NCBI RefSeq assembly: GCF_023241715.1
Contig: NZ_JALQCW010000011.1
Span: 1 to 43,146, forward strand
From: Pseudomonas morbosilactucae
Lineage (GTDB): Bacteria > Pseudomonadota > Gammaproteobacteria > Pseudomonadales > Pseudomonadaceae
Direction of reading: 5' to 3'
Length of the DNA stretch: 43,146 bases
A program made the translations under genes and the position numbers. This document shows positions 1 to 8,680 of the stretch, piece by piece; position 1 is the first letter of the stretch; each line of letters begins with the position of its first letter. Below the pieces are notes generated by a model. That model saw only the letters and a program-made list of their open reading frames with translations, had not been told where the DNA came from and made no database searches.

Positions 1-17
1 ACAAGTAACCCCCACAC

Positions 18-56
18 AAAAAACGCCGCGCGACCCCAAGGTCGCGCGGCGTTTTT
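18..56. terminator. Bidirectional intrinsic terminator
   Basis: A 12-bp perfect GC-rich stem (24-35 with 40-51, loop CCAA) is flanked by an A-run on the left (18-23) and a T-run on the right (52-56), so it can end transcription from both directions. On the minus strand it lies 16 bp past the stop codon of the small gene at 72-518. Confidence 0.9.
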
Positions 57-71
57 GTGTGCGCTGAAAAA

Positions 72-518
72 TCAGGCGGTGGTGCTGACCAGCGAACCGG
101 ACGTACTGCTGTCGGAGTCCTGCAGGGCCTGCAACAAGGCCGCGGTGGCGGTTTGCAGCGAAGCGCTGGTGGAGGAAACCTGAGATTGCGCGGCGGCCAC
201 GTTGGCAGCCTTGGCGTCAGCGCTTTCTTCCTTGGCTTGGGCGGCCTGCAACTGGCGCTGTTCTTCCTGCAACTGCTTTTGCAGTTCGGCGATCTGCTTG
301 CGCAGTTCCTTGACCGTATCGGACTCCTCGCTGCTGCTCGAACTGCTGTCGCCAGCCGGCGCTGCGCCGCCGGCCGGGGCCGCTTTGCTCGAATCGCTGG
401 TGCTGTCGGTGGCACCGATCGCCGTGCTGTCGGTGGTGGTTTCACTATCGCTGCTCGCGGCTTTGGTGGTGCTGCTGGTGAGGGGCTGGGTAATGGTGAC
501 GGAGGTGAGGCTGACCAT
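72..518 (-). CDS. Small Ala/Ser/Thr-rich coiled-coil protein, unknown function
   Basis: A 148-residue hydrophilic protein that I do not recognise. Residues 1-65 are almost entirely Ser, Thr, Ala, Asp and Gly and are probably disordered. Residues about 68-105 form a charged heptad-like stretch rich in Lys, Glu, Gln and Leu that should be a coiled coil. The tail is again Ala/Ser/Thr/Gln. There is no signal peptide or membrane segment. The start has an AGGA motif about 9 bases upstream, and an intrinsic terminator follows the stop. It lies 109 bp downstream of, and on the same strand as, the chemoreceptor gene, which hints at a shared role in motility or sensing but does not prove one. The composition also resembles that of small secreted or flagellum-associated proteins. 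Confidence 0.7.
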   Translation of the reverse strand: MVSLTSVTITQPLTSSTTKAASSDSETTTDSTAIGATDSTSDSSKAAPAGGAAPAGDSSSSSSEESDTVKELRKQIAELQKQLQEEQRQLQAAQAKEESADAKAANVAAAQSQVSSTSASLQTATAALLQALQDSDSSTSGSLVSTTA

Positions 519-587
519 GGGTAATGTCCTGACGGGTGATGGGATAACCGGTCATCGACAGCACAAGGTCCAGCTTGAGAGTGATCG

Positions 588-616
588 TGTATCGACACAG
601 TAAGCATGTCGATACA
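588..616. repeat. Perfect 10-bp inverted repeat in the 109-bp gap after the chemoreceptor gene
   Basis: Arms TGTATCGACA (588-597) and TGTCGATACA (607-616) are perfect reverse complements with a 9-nt spacer. There is no T-run after it, so it is either a hairpin trimming the chemoreceptor mRNA or an operator in front of the small downstream gene at 72-518. Confidence 0.6.
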
Positions 617-627
617 GACCCGGCCCA

Positions 628-2253
628 TCAGGCGCTCAAGCGCGCCGTCACTTCATTCAACTGACCAGACAAGCCGTGCAAGTTGCGGCTTGCCGCCTCG
701 GTGCGCTGCACGTTGTCGAGATTGGTACTGGCGATGGCGGTGATCTCGGTGAGGTTGCGAGAAATGTCCTCGGCCACCGACGTCTGCTCTTCCGCCGCCG
801 TGGCGATCTGCCGGTTCATGTCGCGGATCGCCTCCACCGCTGCCGTAATGCGTTCGAGCATCGCCCCGGCCTGGGTCACTTGCTCGACACTTTCCTCACT
901 GCGCGACTGGCCGCTTTCGATGGCCTGGGCCGCATCCACCGCACCGGTCTGCACCGTGTGGATGATCTGATTGATCTCGCTGATGGACGCCGCCGTGCGC
1001 TGGGCCAGGCTACGGACTTCGTCAGCGACCACGGCAAACCCGCGCCCGGCCTCACCGGCCCGGGCCGCCTCGATGGCCGCATTGAGGGCCAGCAGGTTGG
1101 TTTGCTCGGCGATCCCGCGAATCACTTCCAGGACCTTGCCGATCCGTCCGCTGTCGCTTTCCAGGCGACGAATCACTGTGGCGGTGTTGGCAATCTCGCC
1201 ACGCATCTGGGTGATGGTGTGAATGGTGCCCTGCATCACCTGCTCGCCCTGCTGCGCCGAGTGATCGGCATCATCGGCGGCCCGCGCCGCATCGGCGGCG
1301 TGGCGCGCCACTTCCTGGGCCGTCGCGGACATTTCGTTCATCGCCGTGGCCACCTGATCGGTGCGGTTGAATTGCTCATTAGTGCCTTGGGACATCAGCC
1401 CGGCAATCGCATTCAGTTCGCCGCTGGCGCTGTCCAGGTCCGAGGCACTGCGCTGCAGACGGTTAAAGGTTTCCGCGAGGAAATCGCGTAAGGTGTTGGC
1501 CGCCACGGCCAGCTTGCCCAGCTCATCCTGGCGGGTACTGGCCACGCGCTCGGACAGACGGCCACGGCTCAGTTGGGCCACGTACTCGATCAACTCACGG
1601 ATCGGCTGCACCAGGCTGCGGTTGACCAGCCACAGGCTGAACAAACCAATCAACGCCCCCGAGACCAGCATCACCAGAATCCCGATCCACACCGTGCGCT
1701 CGGCGTCGGCACTGATCAGCAAGGACTGCGCGCCGCCCTGCTGGCGCAACTCGCTGACCAGGCTGCTCATCTGCTCGCTGGTGGCGCGGTCCACGCCCTT
1801 GACGGCTACATCGCCGGCCGCCGCATCAGCCCCAGCCGCCACGTAGGCGTCACGCCCTTTCTGGTAGGCACTGCCCAACAAGCGATGCTCTTCACGCAGG
1901 CGCTCGATGCGGGTCTTGAGCGCACTGTCGACCCCAGGCGTCGCCGCCAATTGCCCGAGAATGTCCTGCACCTCGCGCTGCCGCGCCTCGAACTGGGTCC
2001 AGTACTTGTTCAGTTCCTGAGGCTCCTTGCCGCGCAACAAAACGTTTTTCCATTCCTGCACCTGCACCTTGAATTGCAGGTTGGCTTCATCGATCAACTG
2101 GGAGGTGTGCAAAGGTCCGTCGATCAGGGCGCGATAGCTTTGCACGCCACTGGACAGAAAATGAAAACACGCCAAGGCGATCAACAGCATCGCCAGCAGG
2201 CTGCCGCTCAACAGGGTGAGCACTTGCGCTCTCAGGGATTTTTGCAAAGACAT
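628..2253 (-). CDS. Methyl-accepting chemotaxis protein (transmembrane)
   Basis: A 541-residue inner-membrane chemoreceptor that would signal to CheA/CheW. It has a first membrane segment near residues 8-32, a periplasmic, mostly helical sensor of about 160 residues (four-helix-bundle type, containing the EWKNVLLRG stretch seen in many pseudomonad receptors), a second membrane segment beginning WIGILVML, a HAMP linker, and a long cytoplasmic signalling domain. The highly conserved hairpin tip is present ([18 protein letters not shown], then [15 protein letters not shown]). There is no C-terminal CheR-docking pentapeptide. I chose the ATG at 2253 because the signal anchor begins right after it; the frame stays open upstream to 2328, but those codons lack a good ribosome site and look non-coding. 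The ligand cannot be read from sequence. Confidence 0.92.
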   Translation of the reverse strand: MSLQKSLRAQVLTLLSGSLLAMLLIALACFHFLSSGVQSYRALIDGPLHTSQLIDEANLQFKVQVQEWKNVLLRGKEPQELNKYWTQFEARQREVQDILGQLAATPGVDSALKTRIERLREEHRLLGSAYQKGRDAYVAAGADAAAGDVAVKGVDRATSEQMSSLVSELRQQGGAQSLLISADAERTVWIGILVMLVSGALIGLFSLWLVNRSLVQPIRELIEYVAQLSRGRLSERVASTRQDELGKLAVAANTLRDFLAETFNRLQRSASDLDSASGELNAIAGLMSQGTNEQFNRTDQVATAMNEMSATAQEVARHAADAARAADDADHSAQQGEQVMQGTIHTITQMRGEIANTATVIRRLESDSGRIGKVLEVIRGIAEQTNLLALNAAIEAARAGEAGRGFAVVADEVRSLAQRTAASISEINQIIHTVQTGAVDAAQAIESGQSRSEESVEQVTQAGAMLERITAAVEAIRDMNRQIATAAEEQTSVAEDISRNLTEITAIASTNLDNVQRTEAASRNLHGLSGQLNEVTARLSA

Positions 2254-2517
2254 CGTGGGGATCTCATGGCGGGGATAAAGCAGGCCCAAAACACCTGCGT
2301 AACGTCGTGACATCCCTGTCGGGCACACCTAAAGGTGCCTTGTGTTGTCAGCGTGATCGGCGCGTCGAAGACTTTCTTGAGCCACGCCGACTGCCGGTTA
2401 TGACCCCCTTATATTGCTCGCCGAACTGTCACAAAAACGTCAAAAAACCTTGGGATGATAGGGCTCAAGTGAACCTGTGAAACCCAGCCACAGGCGCCCT
2501 CTCTCCTGCGAGACGCC

Positions 2518-3540
2518 ATGAACCACAGCATCGACCAAAGCCACCGTGATTCCGACCTGTTCGGCCTGCTGTACGGCTTCAGTTTTCGCCCTGGCGAACG
2601 CGGTCGCGAGCTGGACTCGGCCAAGGCCCTGCAGGCCCTGCAACACCCTGACGACGGCGACGAATTCCTCTGGTTGCACCTTAACCTGGCCCACGCGGCG
2701 TGCGAGCGCTGGATGAAGGCGCACCTGCAATTGCCCGAGGAGTTCTTCGAGGCCCTGCACGAGGGGTCGCGCTCCACACGCATCGAACACGTGGACTCGG
2801 CCCTGCTGGCGGTGGTCAACGACGTGGTGTTCAACCTCAGCAACATGGTGTCTTCGGACATTTCCACGCTCTGGGTCTGTGCCCGCAGCCGCCTGATCAT
2901 CAGCGCCCGCCTGCAGCCCCTGCACTCGGTGGACAAGCTGCGCTCATCGGTCAAGGCCGGCGAATGCTTTCGCTCCCCCCTGGAACTGCTGGTGCACCTG
3001 CTGCGGGACCAGGGCGAAGTGCTGACCCAGATCGTGCGCAAGACCAGCCTCAGCGTCGATCAGATCGAAGACCAGTTGCTGGCGGCCCGGGTCGCCAGCA
3101 ACCGCGCCGAACTGGGGGCCATGCGTCGGGTGCTGGTGCGCCTGCAACGGCTGCTGGCCCTGGAGCCCGGCTCCCTGCTGCGGCTGCTCAACCGGCCACC
3201 GCAATGGCTGCAGAAGGAAGACGTCAAGGAGCTGCGCAAATCCACCGAAGAGTTCGCCCTGATCATCAACGACCTCACCGCCTTGGGCGAGCGCATCAAA
3301 CTGCTGCAGGAAGAGATCGCCGCCAACCTCAACGAGCAGAGCAACCGCACCCTGTTCACCCTGACCGTGGTCACGGTGCTGGCGCTGCCGATCAACATCA
3401 TCGCCGGCTTCTTTGGTATGAACGTGGGCGGCATTCCCTTTTCCGGAGACCCGGAGGGCTTCTGGATCCTGGTGGCGCTGGTGGCCACCTTCACCGTGAT
3501 CGCCGGGCGCTGGGCCTTTCGCAAGCGCCAGGACTACTGA
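2518..3540 (+). CDS. zntB: ZntB-type zinc/CorA-family metal transporter
   Basis: A 340-residue member of the CorA/MIT superfamily, which forms pentameric inner-membrane channels. A large cytoplasmic domain (1 to about 278) contains the long helices typical of the funnel, including the region around EEIAANLNEQSNRTLF. Two C-terminal membrane segments follow (about 279-299 and 314-334), with the signature GMN at 300-302 closing the first. ZntB proteins move zinc; early work reported efflux and later work proton-coupled uptake, so the direction is left open. The loop after GMN reads VGGIPF, as in ZntB and unlike the MPEL of magnesium CorA. It stands alone between divergent and co-directional neighbours. 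A weak GAG ribosome site precedes the ATG. Confidence 0.88.
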   Translation: MNHSIDQSHRDSDLFGLLYGFSFRPGERGRELDSAKALQALQHPDDGDEFLWLHLNLAHAACERWMKAHLQLPEEFFEALHEGSRSTRIEHVDSALLAVVNDVVFNLSNMVSSDISTLWVCARSRLIISARLQPLHSVDKLRSSVKAGECFRSPLELLVHLLRDQGEVLTQIVRKTSLSVDQIEDQLLAARVASNRAELGAMRRVLVRLQRLLALEPGSLLRLLNRPPQWLQKEDVKELRKSTEEFALIINDLTALGERIKLLQEEIAANLNEQSNRTLFTLTVVTVLALPINIIAGFFGMNVGGIPFSGDPEGFWILVALVATFTVIAGRWAFRKRQDY

Positions 3541-3546
3541 CCCCAC

Positions 3547-3617
3547 CTTGCCGGCGAAGGCGCCCCCAAGGCAGGTGCCAGGCTTGAGGGCCTCTTCGCG
3601 CAAGCCGGCTCCTACGG
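3547..3617. repeat. REP palindrome pair (pseudomonad type)
   Basis: CTTGCCGGCGAAGG (from 3548) and the inverted CTTCGCGCAAGCCGGCTCCTAC (about 3594-3615) are the usual Pseudomonas REP arms. They lie just after the zntB stop, in the 225-bp gap before the phosphate transporter. The rest of the gap shows no further gene. Confidence 0.7.
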
Positions 3618-3765
3618 GATGAGCGGGATGAGCACGATGGCCGCGCGGGATCGACCTGATCAACGGAACGGCTCAATCGCGTAAACCATGATCTGAGGCA
3701 GCCTCTCTGTAACATTTGGCAACGATCATGGGCGACATTCCTCCCACCCACAGGATTGTCCGGCC

Positions 3766-5376
3766 ATGGCCACCCCATCCCTGACTGCCGCCACCTCCCG
3801 CCCCGAGACACGCCCCTCACTGGATAAAAAACCTGGCCCCTTCACCCTTGTGGTGTTCTTTGCCGTGCTGGCCATGGGGTTGTTGTTCACCGCCTACAGC
3901 CTGGTGCACGACATGCACGAACTGGGCACCACGGTCACCACTTGGACGCCCTTTCTGTTGCTGGGCGTGGCGCTGCTGATCGCTCTGGGCTTTGAGTTCG
4001 TCAACGGCTTCCACGACACCGCCAATGCCGTGGCCACGGTGATCTACACCCATTCGCTGCCGCCGCACTTCGCGGTGGTCTGGTCGGGTTTCTTCAATTT
4101 CCTCGGGGTCTTGCTGTCCAGCGGCGCGGTGGCCTTCGGCATCATCGCCCTGTTGCCCGTGGAGCTGATTTTGCAGGTGGGCTCATCGGCCGGTTTCGCC
4201 ATGATCTTCGCCCTGCTGATCGCCGCCATCTTGTGGAACCTCGGCACCTGGTGGCTGGGGCTGCCGGCCTCGTCGTCCCACACCCTGATCGGCTCGATCA
4301 TCGGCGTCGGCGTGGCCAATGCCCTGATGCACGGCCGTGACGGCACCAGCGGCGTGGACTGGGGCCAGGCCACCAAGGTCGGCTACGCCCTGCTGTTCTC
4401 GCCCTTGATCGGCTTCGTCTTCGCCGCCCTGCTGCTGTTGGCCCTGCGCCTGTTCGTGAAGAACCGTGCGTTGTACAAGGCCCCCAAAGGCAATACCCCG
4501 CCGCCGTGGTGGATTCGCGGCATGTTGATCCTGACCTGCACCGGAGTGTCGTTCGCCCACGGTTCCAACGATGGGCAAAAAGGCATGGGCCTGATCATGC
4601 TGATCCTGGTGGGCACCCTGCCGATGGCCTATGCGCTGAACCGCACCATGCCGGCAGACCAGGCCCTGCAGTTCGCCGCTGTGGCCGAAGTCACCCAGCA
4701 AGCCCTGGTGAAAAGCGCACCGCAACCGGCACCGGCCGACCCGCGTCCCGTGCTCTCCGAATACGTGCGCAGCAAACAGGCCAGCCCCGAACTGATCCCG
4801 GCCCTGGCCGCCCTGGCCGGCTCCATCGGCAGCGAGGTCAAGGGTTACGGCTCGCTGTCCAAGGTGCCCGCCGAAGCCATGGGCAACGTGCGCAACGACA
4901 TGTACCTGACCAGCGAAACCATTCGCCTGATGGACAAAAACGCGGTGGGCAATTTCGACGCCGACACCCAGGGCAAGCTGCAACTGTTCAAGCAGCAGAT
5001 CGACAACGCCACGCGCTTTATTCCGCTGTGGGTGAAGATCGCCGTGGCCATCGCCCTGGGCCTGGGCACCATGGTCGGCTGGAAACGCATTGTGGTGACC
5101 GTCGGCGAGAAGATCGGCAAGACCCACCTGACCTACGCCCAGGGTGCCTCGGCAGAAACCGTGGCCATGCTGACCATTGGCGCGGCGGACATGTTCGGCC
5201 TGCCGGTATCGACCACCCACGTCTTGTCCTCGGGGGTGGCCGGAACCATGGTGGCCAATGGCGGCGGGTTGCAGATGCGCACCATCCGCAACCTGGCCAT
5301 GGCCTGGGTCCTGACCTTACCGGCGGCGATCTTGCTGTCGGGCAGCCTGTACTGGCTGTTCACCCAACTGTTCTGA
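3766..5376 (+). CDS. pitA: Pit-family low-affinity inorganic phosphate transporter
   Basis: A 536-residue PHO4/Pit-family permease that imports phosphate, probably as a metal-phosphate complex with protons. The two family signatures are visible: FVNGFHDTANAV near residues 77-88, and FAHGSNDGQKG near 263-273, followed by a C-terminal repeat with GLPVSTTHVLSSG. A hydrophilic cytoplasmic loop of about 120 residues (roughly 300-420) separates the two halves, as in E. coli PitA, which is of similar size (499 residues). The start at 3766 has an AGGA motif 11 bases upstream. The gene converges on the NCS1 permease gene 26 bp away. Substrate assignment rests on family membership only; a sulfate or other oxyanion role is less likely. 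Confidence 0.9.
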   Translation: MATPSLTAATSRPETRPSLDKKPGPFTLVVFFAVLAMGLLFTAYSLVHDMHELGTTVTTWTPFLLLGVALLIALGFEFVNGFHDTANAVATVIYTHSLPPHFAVVWSGFFNFLGVLLSSGAVAFGIIALLPVELILQVGSSAGFAMIFALLIAAILWNLGTWWLGLPASSSHTLIGSIIGVGVANALMHGRDGTSGVDWGQATKVGYALLFSPLIGFVFAALLLLALRLFVKNRALYKAPKGNTPPPWWIRGMLILTCTGVSFAHGSNDGQKGMGLIMLILVGTLPMAYALNRTMPADQALQFAAVAEVTQQALVKSAPQPAPADPRPVLSEYVRSKQASPELIPALAALAGSIGSEVKGYGSLSKVPAEAMGNVRNDMYLTSETIRLMDKNAVGNFDADTQGKLQLFKQQIDNATRFIPLWVKIAVAIALGLGTMVGWKRIVVTVGEKIGKTHLTYAQGASAETVAMLTIGAADMFGLPVSTTHVLSSGVAGTMVANGGGLQMRTIRNLAMAWVLTLPAAILLSGSLYWLFTQLF

Positions 5377-5383
5377 TCAGCGC

Positions 5384-5424
5384 CCGCTTGCCCGCCGCCC
5401 TGTCAGCCGACGGCGGGCAAGCGG
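5384..5424. terminator. Perfect 14-bp hairpin between convergent genes
   Basis: Arms 5384-5397 (CCGCTTGCCCGCCG) and 5411-5424 are perfect reverse complements with a 13-nt loop. The right arm covers the last codons of the permease gene. There is no T-run on either side, so this is a strong hairpin that may act as a Rho-independent-like stop or mRNA 3' end protector for both convergent genes. Confidence 0.6.
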
Positions 5425-6725
5425 CCCCGCAAGCGACTGGCCAGCCCGGCCTGCAAGGCAAACGCCAGGACCCCGGTCAGCGGCGCCGAGAAACTGGCCA
5501 GGCCGCCCCCCGCCCACATCAGCATCAGCCCCAGGGCCGTGCCGCCGAACCAGGCTGTCAGCCCCACCGGGTTGAAGGCCGCCACGCGATCAATCGCCGC
5601 CACGTCGGTACGCCCCAACAGAATCTGCGCCAGGGCCACGCCGACCCAGGCCACGACAAAGATCCCCTGATAGGCCAGGGCCTTGAGCAGGTAGGCGAAC
5701 ACATCCGCCAGCATCAGGCCGTAGACAATGATCCCCACCGCCACCGCCCACATCAGGTAGGAGCCGCGCAGACCGAAACGACCGAAGAACGCCTGCATGT
5801 TCAAGGTCGCCAGGTAGTAGTTGGCGGTGTTGATCCGGGTTTGCGTGGCCCAGACGAACAACAGCCCCCAGAGCCCCATCAACTGCAAGATCGCCATCAC
5901 CACCGAGACTTCATTGAGCGCGCCTTCATGGGGAATGCTGCTCACCAGGTAGATCCCCGCGGCGCCGTTGAGCAAAAAGGTCACCGCGTAGAACGGCATG
6001 CCGAAGTTCCAGCGACCGTGATAAGCGGCGTCTGCCGGCTTGCCGAAACGTGCGTAGTCGAAGGTGAACAGCATCAGGATCCACACCCCCATGTAGGCCA
6101 CGAAGCAGTCCCACCAGCCCGTGCTACTGGGATTGGCCGGGCCGAAATCCAGCCATTGCGGCTGGTAGCCATAACGGCTGATGGACAGGCCCACGGCGAA
6201 CAGCAAGCCACCCAGATACACCGGCAACAGCACACCGTTGAGCTTGTCCAGCCAGTGCTGCACGCTGCCCAGGATCAGCGGCACGCTGTACAGCACCACC
6301 ACCAGCGCCGCCAGCGGATACTGCAGTTGCGGGTACAGGTGGTTGAGGGCCACGGCGATCACCGAACCTTCGAACACCGCGTAATAGATCGCCGTGGAGA
6401 AGAAAATCAAGGTCGCCAGGCAGGCCCCGGTGCTGCCAAACAACAACCGTGAAAACAGCGCCACCGAGAGCCCGCTGCGCATGGCGAAGCGGCTGAGCAC
6501 AGTGTTCACCAGGCCATAACTGAGCACCGACAGGAGCATGCCGATCAGTGCATTGCGGGTGCCGTAAGACAGGGCCAGGGAAGCGCCGACGACGATGTAG
6601 AACATCGCGCTGCACACCGCCCACCAGGCCATGGTCAGGGACAGTCGCCCCATGCGCGCCTCACTGGGCACGGCAACGCTGGTCGGGTCCTGCCCGGTTT
6701 GATTCGATTGCGATAAAGCTGCCAT
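5403..6725 (-). CDS. NCS1-family (CodB-like) permease in the pxp cluster
   Basis: A 440-residue inner-membrane protein with about 12 hydrophobic segments and the CodB/NCS1 look: an N-terminal stretch GRLSLTMAWWAVCSAMFYIVVG, a long second membrane pair, and a conserved ANYYLATLN region. NCS1 carriers import nucleobases, hydantoins, allantoin, thiamine precursors and similar ring compounds with sodium or protons. It is the last gene of the pxpA-carrier-carboxylase-pxpB-pxpC unit (111 bp after pxpC), so it probably brings in the substrate of that enzyme, for example 5-oxoproline or another cyclic amide; that is inference. The ATG at 6725 is preceded by CTGGAG; an upstream in-frame TTG is ignored. 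Confidence 0.82.
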   Translation of the reverse strand: MAALSQSNQTGQDPTSVAVPSEARMGRLSLTMAWWAVCSAMFYIVVGASLALSYGTRNALIGMLLSVLSYGLVNTVLSRFAMRSGLSVALFSRLLFGSTGACLATLIFFSTAIYYAVFEGSVIAVALNHLYPQLQYPLAALVVVLYSVPLILGSVQHWLDKLNGVLLPVYLGGLLFAVGLSISRYGYQPQWLDFGPANPSSTGWWDCFVAYMGVWILMLFTFDYARFGKPADAAYHGRWNFGMPFYAVTFLLNGAAGIYLVSSIPHEGALNEVSVVMAILQLMGLWGLLFVWATQTRINTANYYLATLNMQAFFGRFGLRGSYLMWAVAVGIIVYGLMLADVFAYLLKALAYQGIFVVAWVGVALAQILLGRTDVAAIDRVAAFNPVGLTAWFGGTALGLMLMWAGGGLASFSAPLTGVLAFALQAGLASRLRGRLPAVG

Positions 6726-6836
6726 TGGCGTGAACTCCAGAACCAATCAAGGGTTGAAGCGCGGGCAGCCGTCACCGCACCGAAGTGCGGCGTTGGCTTA
6801 CCTTTTGGCATGGCCCGCGCGATGCGGCGGGCAGAA

Positions 6837-7811
6837 TCAGGAAGGGAAGAGCTTGCTCAGACAGCTGAGCTTTTTCTTATAGGAGCGCCGAGCTTCCAGC
6901 GCTTCTTCGAGGGTCACCGCCACAAAGCGGGCCTTCTGATTGGGCTGCATCTGGCCGATCAGGTCGAGGTCGGCACTGATCACCGTGCCGATCATGGCGT
7001 AGCCGCCACCGGACACCGCATCCCGGTGCAGGACAATGGGTTCAAGCCCTGCCGGCACCTGGATCGAACCGATGGGGTAGCAACTGTCGACGATGTTCGA
7101 CGGATCGGAACCCGCGCCGAACGGCTGCTCCCGAGGCTGGAAGCTCAGGGCGCTACCGCCCTTGAAGCGATAGCCGATACGGTCGGCTTCCGAACCCACG
7201 GTCCAGGGTTCGGCGAAGAAGCTGACCTTGGCCGCGTCGCTCAAGCGTTCGTAGTACAGGCCCGGCACTACCCGCAGGGTGATTTCGCCCCCAAGGGATT
7301 GGCGCAGCGCCATGGGCAAACTGGCACCGGGACGGCTTTTGCCGCTGGCGACACCCACCGGCAGCTCATCCCCAGCCGCCAAACGCCGCCCCTGAAAACC
7401 GCCCAGGGCGCCCAGGGCATAGGTCGAGCGACTGCCCAACACCAGCGGCACATCGATGCCACCGGCCACCGCCAGGTACGCTCGGGCCCCAGCCTTGGGA
7501 AAGTCGAAGCGCAGCACTTGCCCGGCCTTGACCGAAAAAGCGGTGTCCAGGTGCATGTCCACACCATCGAGTTTGGGCGTCATATGGGCGCCGCAAACCG
7601 CCACCAGGGCGTCGGCGCTGAACGCAAGCTCCGGCCCGAGCAGCGTGCACTCCAGCCCAGCCGCGCCTGCCGGGTTGCCCACCAACTGGTTGGCCGCGCT
7701 CAGGGCGTACTGGTCCAAGGCGCCAGACGGCGGAATCCCCAGGTGATAGAAACCTTCGCGACCCAGGTCCTGCACCGATGTGGCCAGGCCCGGTTTGATG
7801 ACCTTGATCAT
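6837..7811 (-). CDS. pxpC: 5-oxoprolinase subunit C / KipA-type biotin-dependent carboxyltransferase
   Basis: A 324-residue protein of the KipA/PxpC family, the C-terminal half of the carboxyltransferase domain found in urea carboxylase. The family opening is intact: GLATSVQDLGREGF, then PPSGALDQYALSAANQLVGNP and LECTLLGPEL within the first 70 residues. Known role: with PxpA and PxpB it forms the bacterial ATP-dependent 5-oxoprolinase that opens pyroglutamate to glutamate. Its ATG overlaps the pxpB stop by 4 bases (ATGA), so the two are translationally coupled. Because a biotin carboxylase and a biotin carrier sit in the same unit, a real biotin-dependent carboxyl transfer is plausible here. 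The natural substrate is unproven. Confidence 0.88.
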   Translation of the reverse strand: MIKVIKPGLATSVQDLGREGFYHLGIPPSGALDQYALSAANQLVGNPAGAAGLECTLLGPELAFSADALVAVCGAHMTPKLDGVDMHLDTAFSVKAGQVLRFDFPKAGARAYLAVAGGIDVPLVLGSRSTYALGALGGFQGRRLAAGDELPVGVASGKSRPGASLPMALRQSLGGEITLRVVPGLYYERLSDAAKVSFFAEPWTVGSEADRIGYRFKGGSALSFQPREQPFGAGSDPSNIVDSCYPIGSIQVPAGLEPIVLHRDAVSGGGYAMIGTVISADLDLIGQMQPNQKARFVAVTLEEALEARRSYKKKLSCLSKLFPS

Positions 7812-8680
7812 GCCAGCACCTCCTGCAGCGACTTGGGATAGCCGACCGGGTCGGCAATGAACGCATCCAGGGAAAACTCCACCTCGCGAATACGCAGGTC
7901 AAAGCGCCCGGCCTCGACTTCGGCCACCGCCTGGTCGTAAGCCTCGCGGTCGATGGGTTTGAACTGCACGATGTCCCCCGGGCGAAAGAACACCATGTGC
8001 GCCTTGAGGTAAGCCAGTTGCTGCTGCGGGTCGTAGATGGGGGCCGGGGTGACGCCGAACATCTGGTAGCCGCCGGCACCGCGCACCGAGTAGATGCAGC
8101 CGAAACAGCCGCCATGACCCAGGGTCAGTTTTGGCGTATCGGTGCGCGGCCGCAGGTACTTGGGCACCTGCAACTGCCGCTCACGCTCAACCATCTGGAA
8201 CATGAACGGCAGCCCGGCAACAAACCCCACCATGGAGACGAACCAGGGCGCACCGCTGTGGGCGGCGATAAAAGCATCGACGTCCGCCAGACCGTTGATC
8301 CGCGCTGCGTACTCCAGGTCCGTGGCGTTGGGGTCCTGGTGCCGGTCACGAAAGCGCATCAGGGTTTCATGGGTCCAGGGGTCGTTGTAGAGCACCGGGA
8401 TCTCGATGATCCGGGTGTGCAGGCTGCGCTCGGCCACCGCCCCGGCCTCGGCCTGCTGCACCGCCTCCAGCAGGGCGTGCGGGGCGATGCGGTCCGGGTC
8501 GAAGCGGATCTGGAACGAGGCATTGGCCAGGCACACATCCAGTACCCCATCCAACTCCAGGCGCTCCACGGCGCGGGTCACCGCCATGCCCTTGAAGAAG
8601 GCTTCCAGGGACATGCTGTCGCTGACTTCGGCGAACAGATGCTCGTCGGCACCAAAGCTGTAGCGGATCGGCTGGCTCAT
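7808..8680 (-). CDS. pxpB: 5-oxoprolinase subunit B / KipI-like protein, divergent and long
   Basis: A 290-residue KipI/PxpB-family protein, longer than the usual 220-240. The core resembles KipI: RYSFGADEHLFAEV at the start, a HETLMRF helix, and GFVAGLPFMFQM near 152-163. The segment where ordinary PxpB reads roughly GGxTGIYPxxSPGGW is instead LGHGGCFGCIYSV followed by RGAGGYQMFG, with cysteines at 192 and 195. This marks a separate subgroup. It should pair with PxpC to make the carboxyltransferase-like unit. It overlaps the carboxylase gene upstream and pxpC downstream by 4 bases each. Whether it accepts 5-oxoproline or another amide is open. Confidence 0.83.
   Translation of the reverse strand: MSQPIRYSFGADEHLFAEVSDSMSLEAFFKGMAVTRAVERLELDGVLDVCLANASFQIRFDPDRIAPHALLEAVQQAEAGAVAERSLHTRIIEIPVLYNDPWTHETLMRFRDRHQDPNATDLEYAARINGLADVDAFIAAHSGAPWFVSMVGFVAGLPFMFQMVERERQLQVPKYLRPRTDTPKLTLGHGGCFGCIYSVRGAGGYQMFGVTPAPIYDPQQQLAYLKAHMVFFRPGDIVQFKPIDREAYDQAVAEVEAGRFDLRIREVEFSLDAFIADPVGYPKSLQEVLA

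Noticed and set aside
2254..2328. N-terminal extension of the chemoreceptor to 2328
   Set aside because: The added residues lack a ribosome site and precede the normal signal anchor.
2326..2337. CACCT-AA-AGGTG palindrome before the chemoreceptor
   Set aside because: Only 5-bp arms with a 2-nt loop, likely to occur by chance.
4506..6452. A 648-codon open frame on the plus strand
   Set aside because: It runs through the phosphate transporter and antisense to the permease, has low-complexity Arg/Gln/His/Pro/Gly composition, and is an artefact of high GC.
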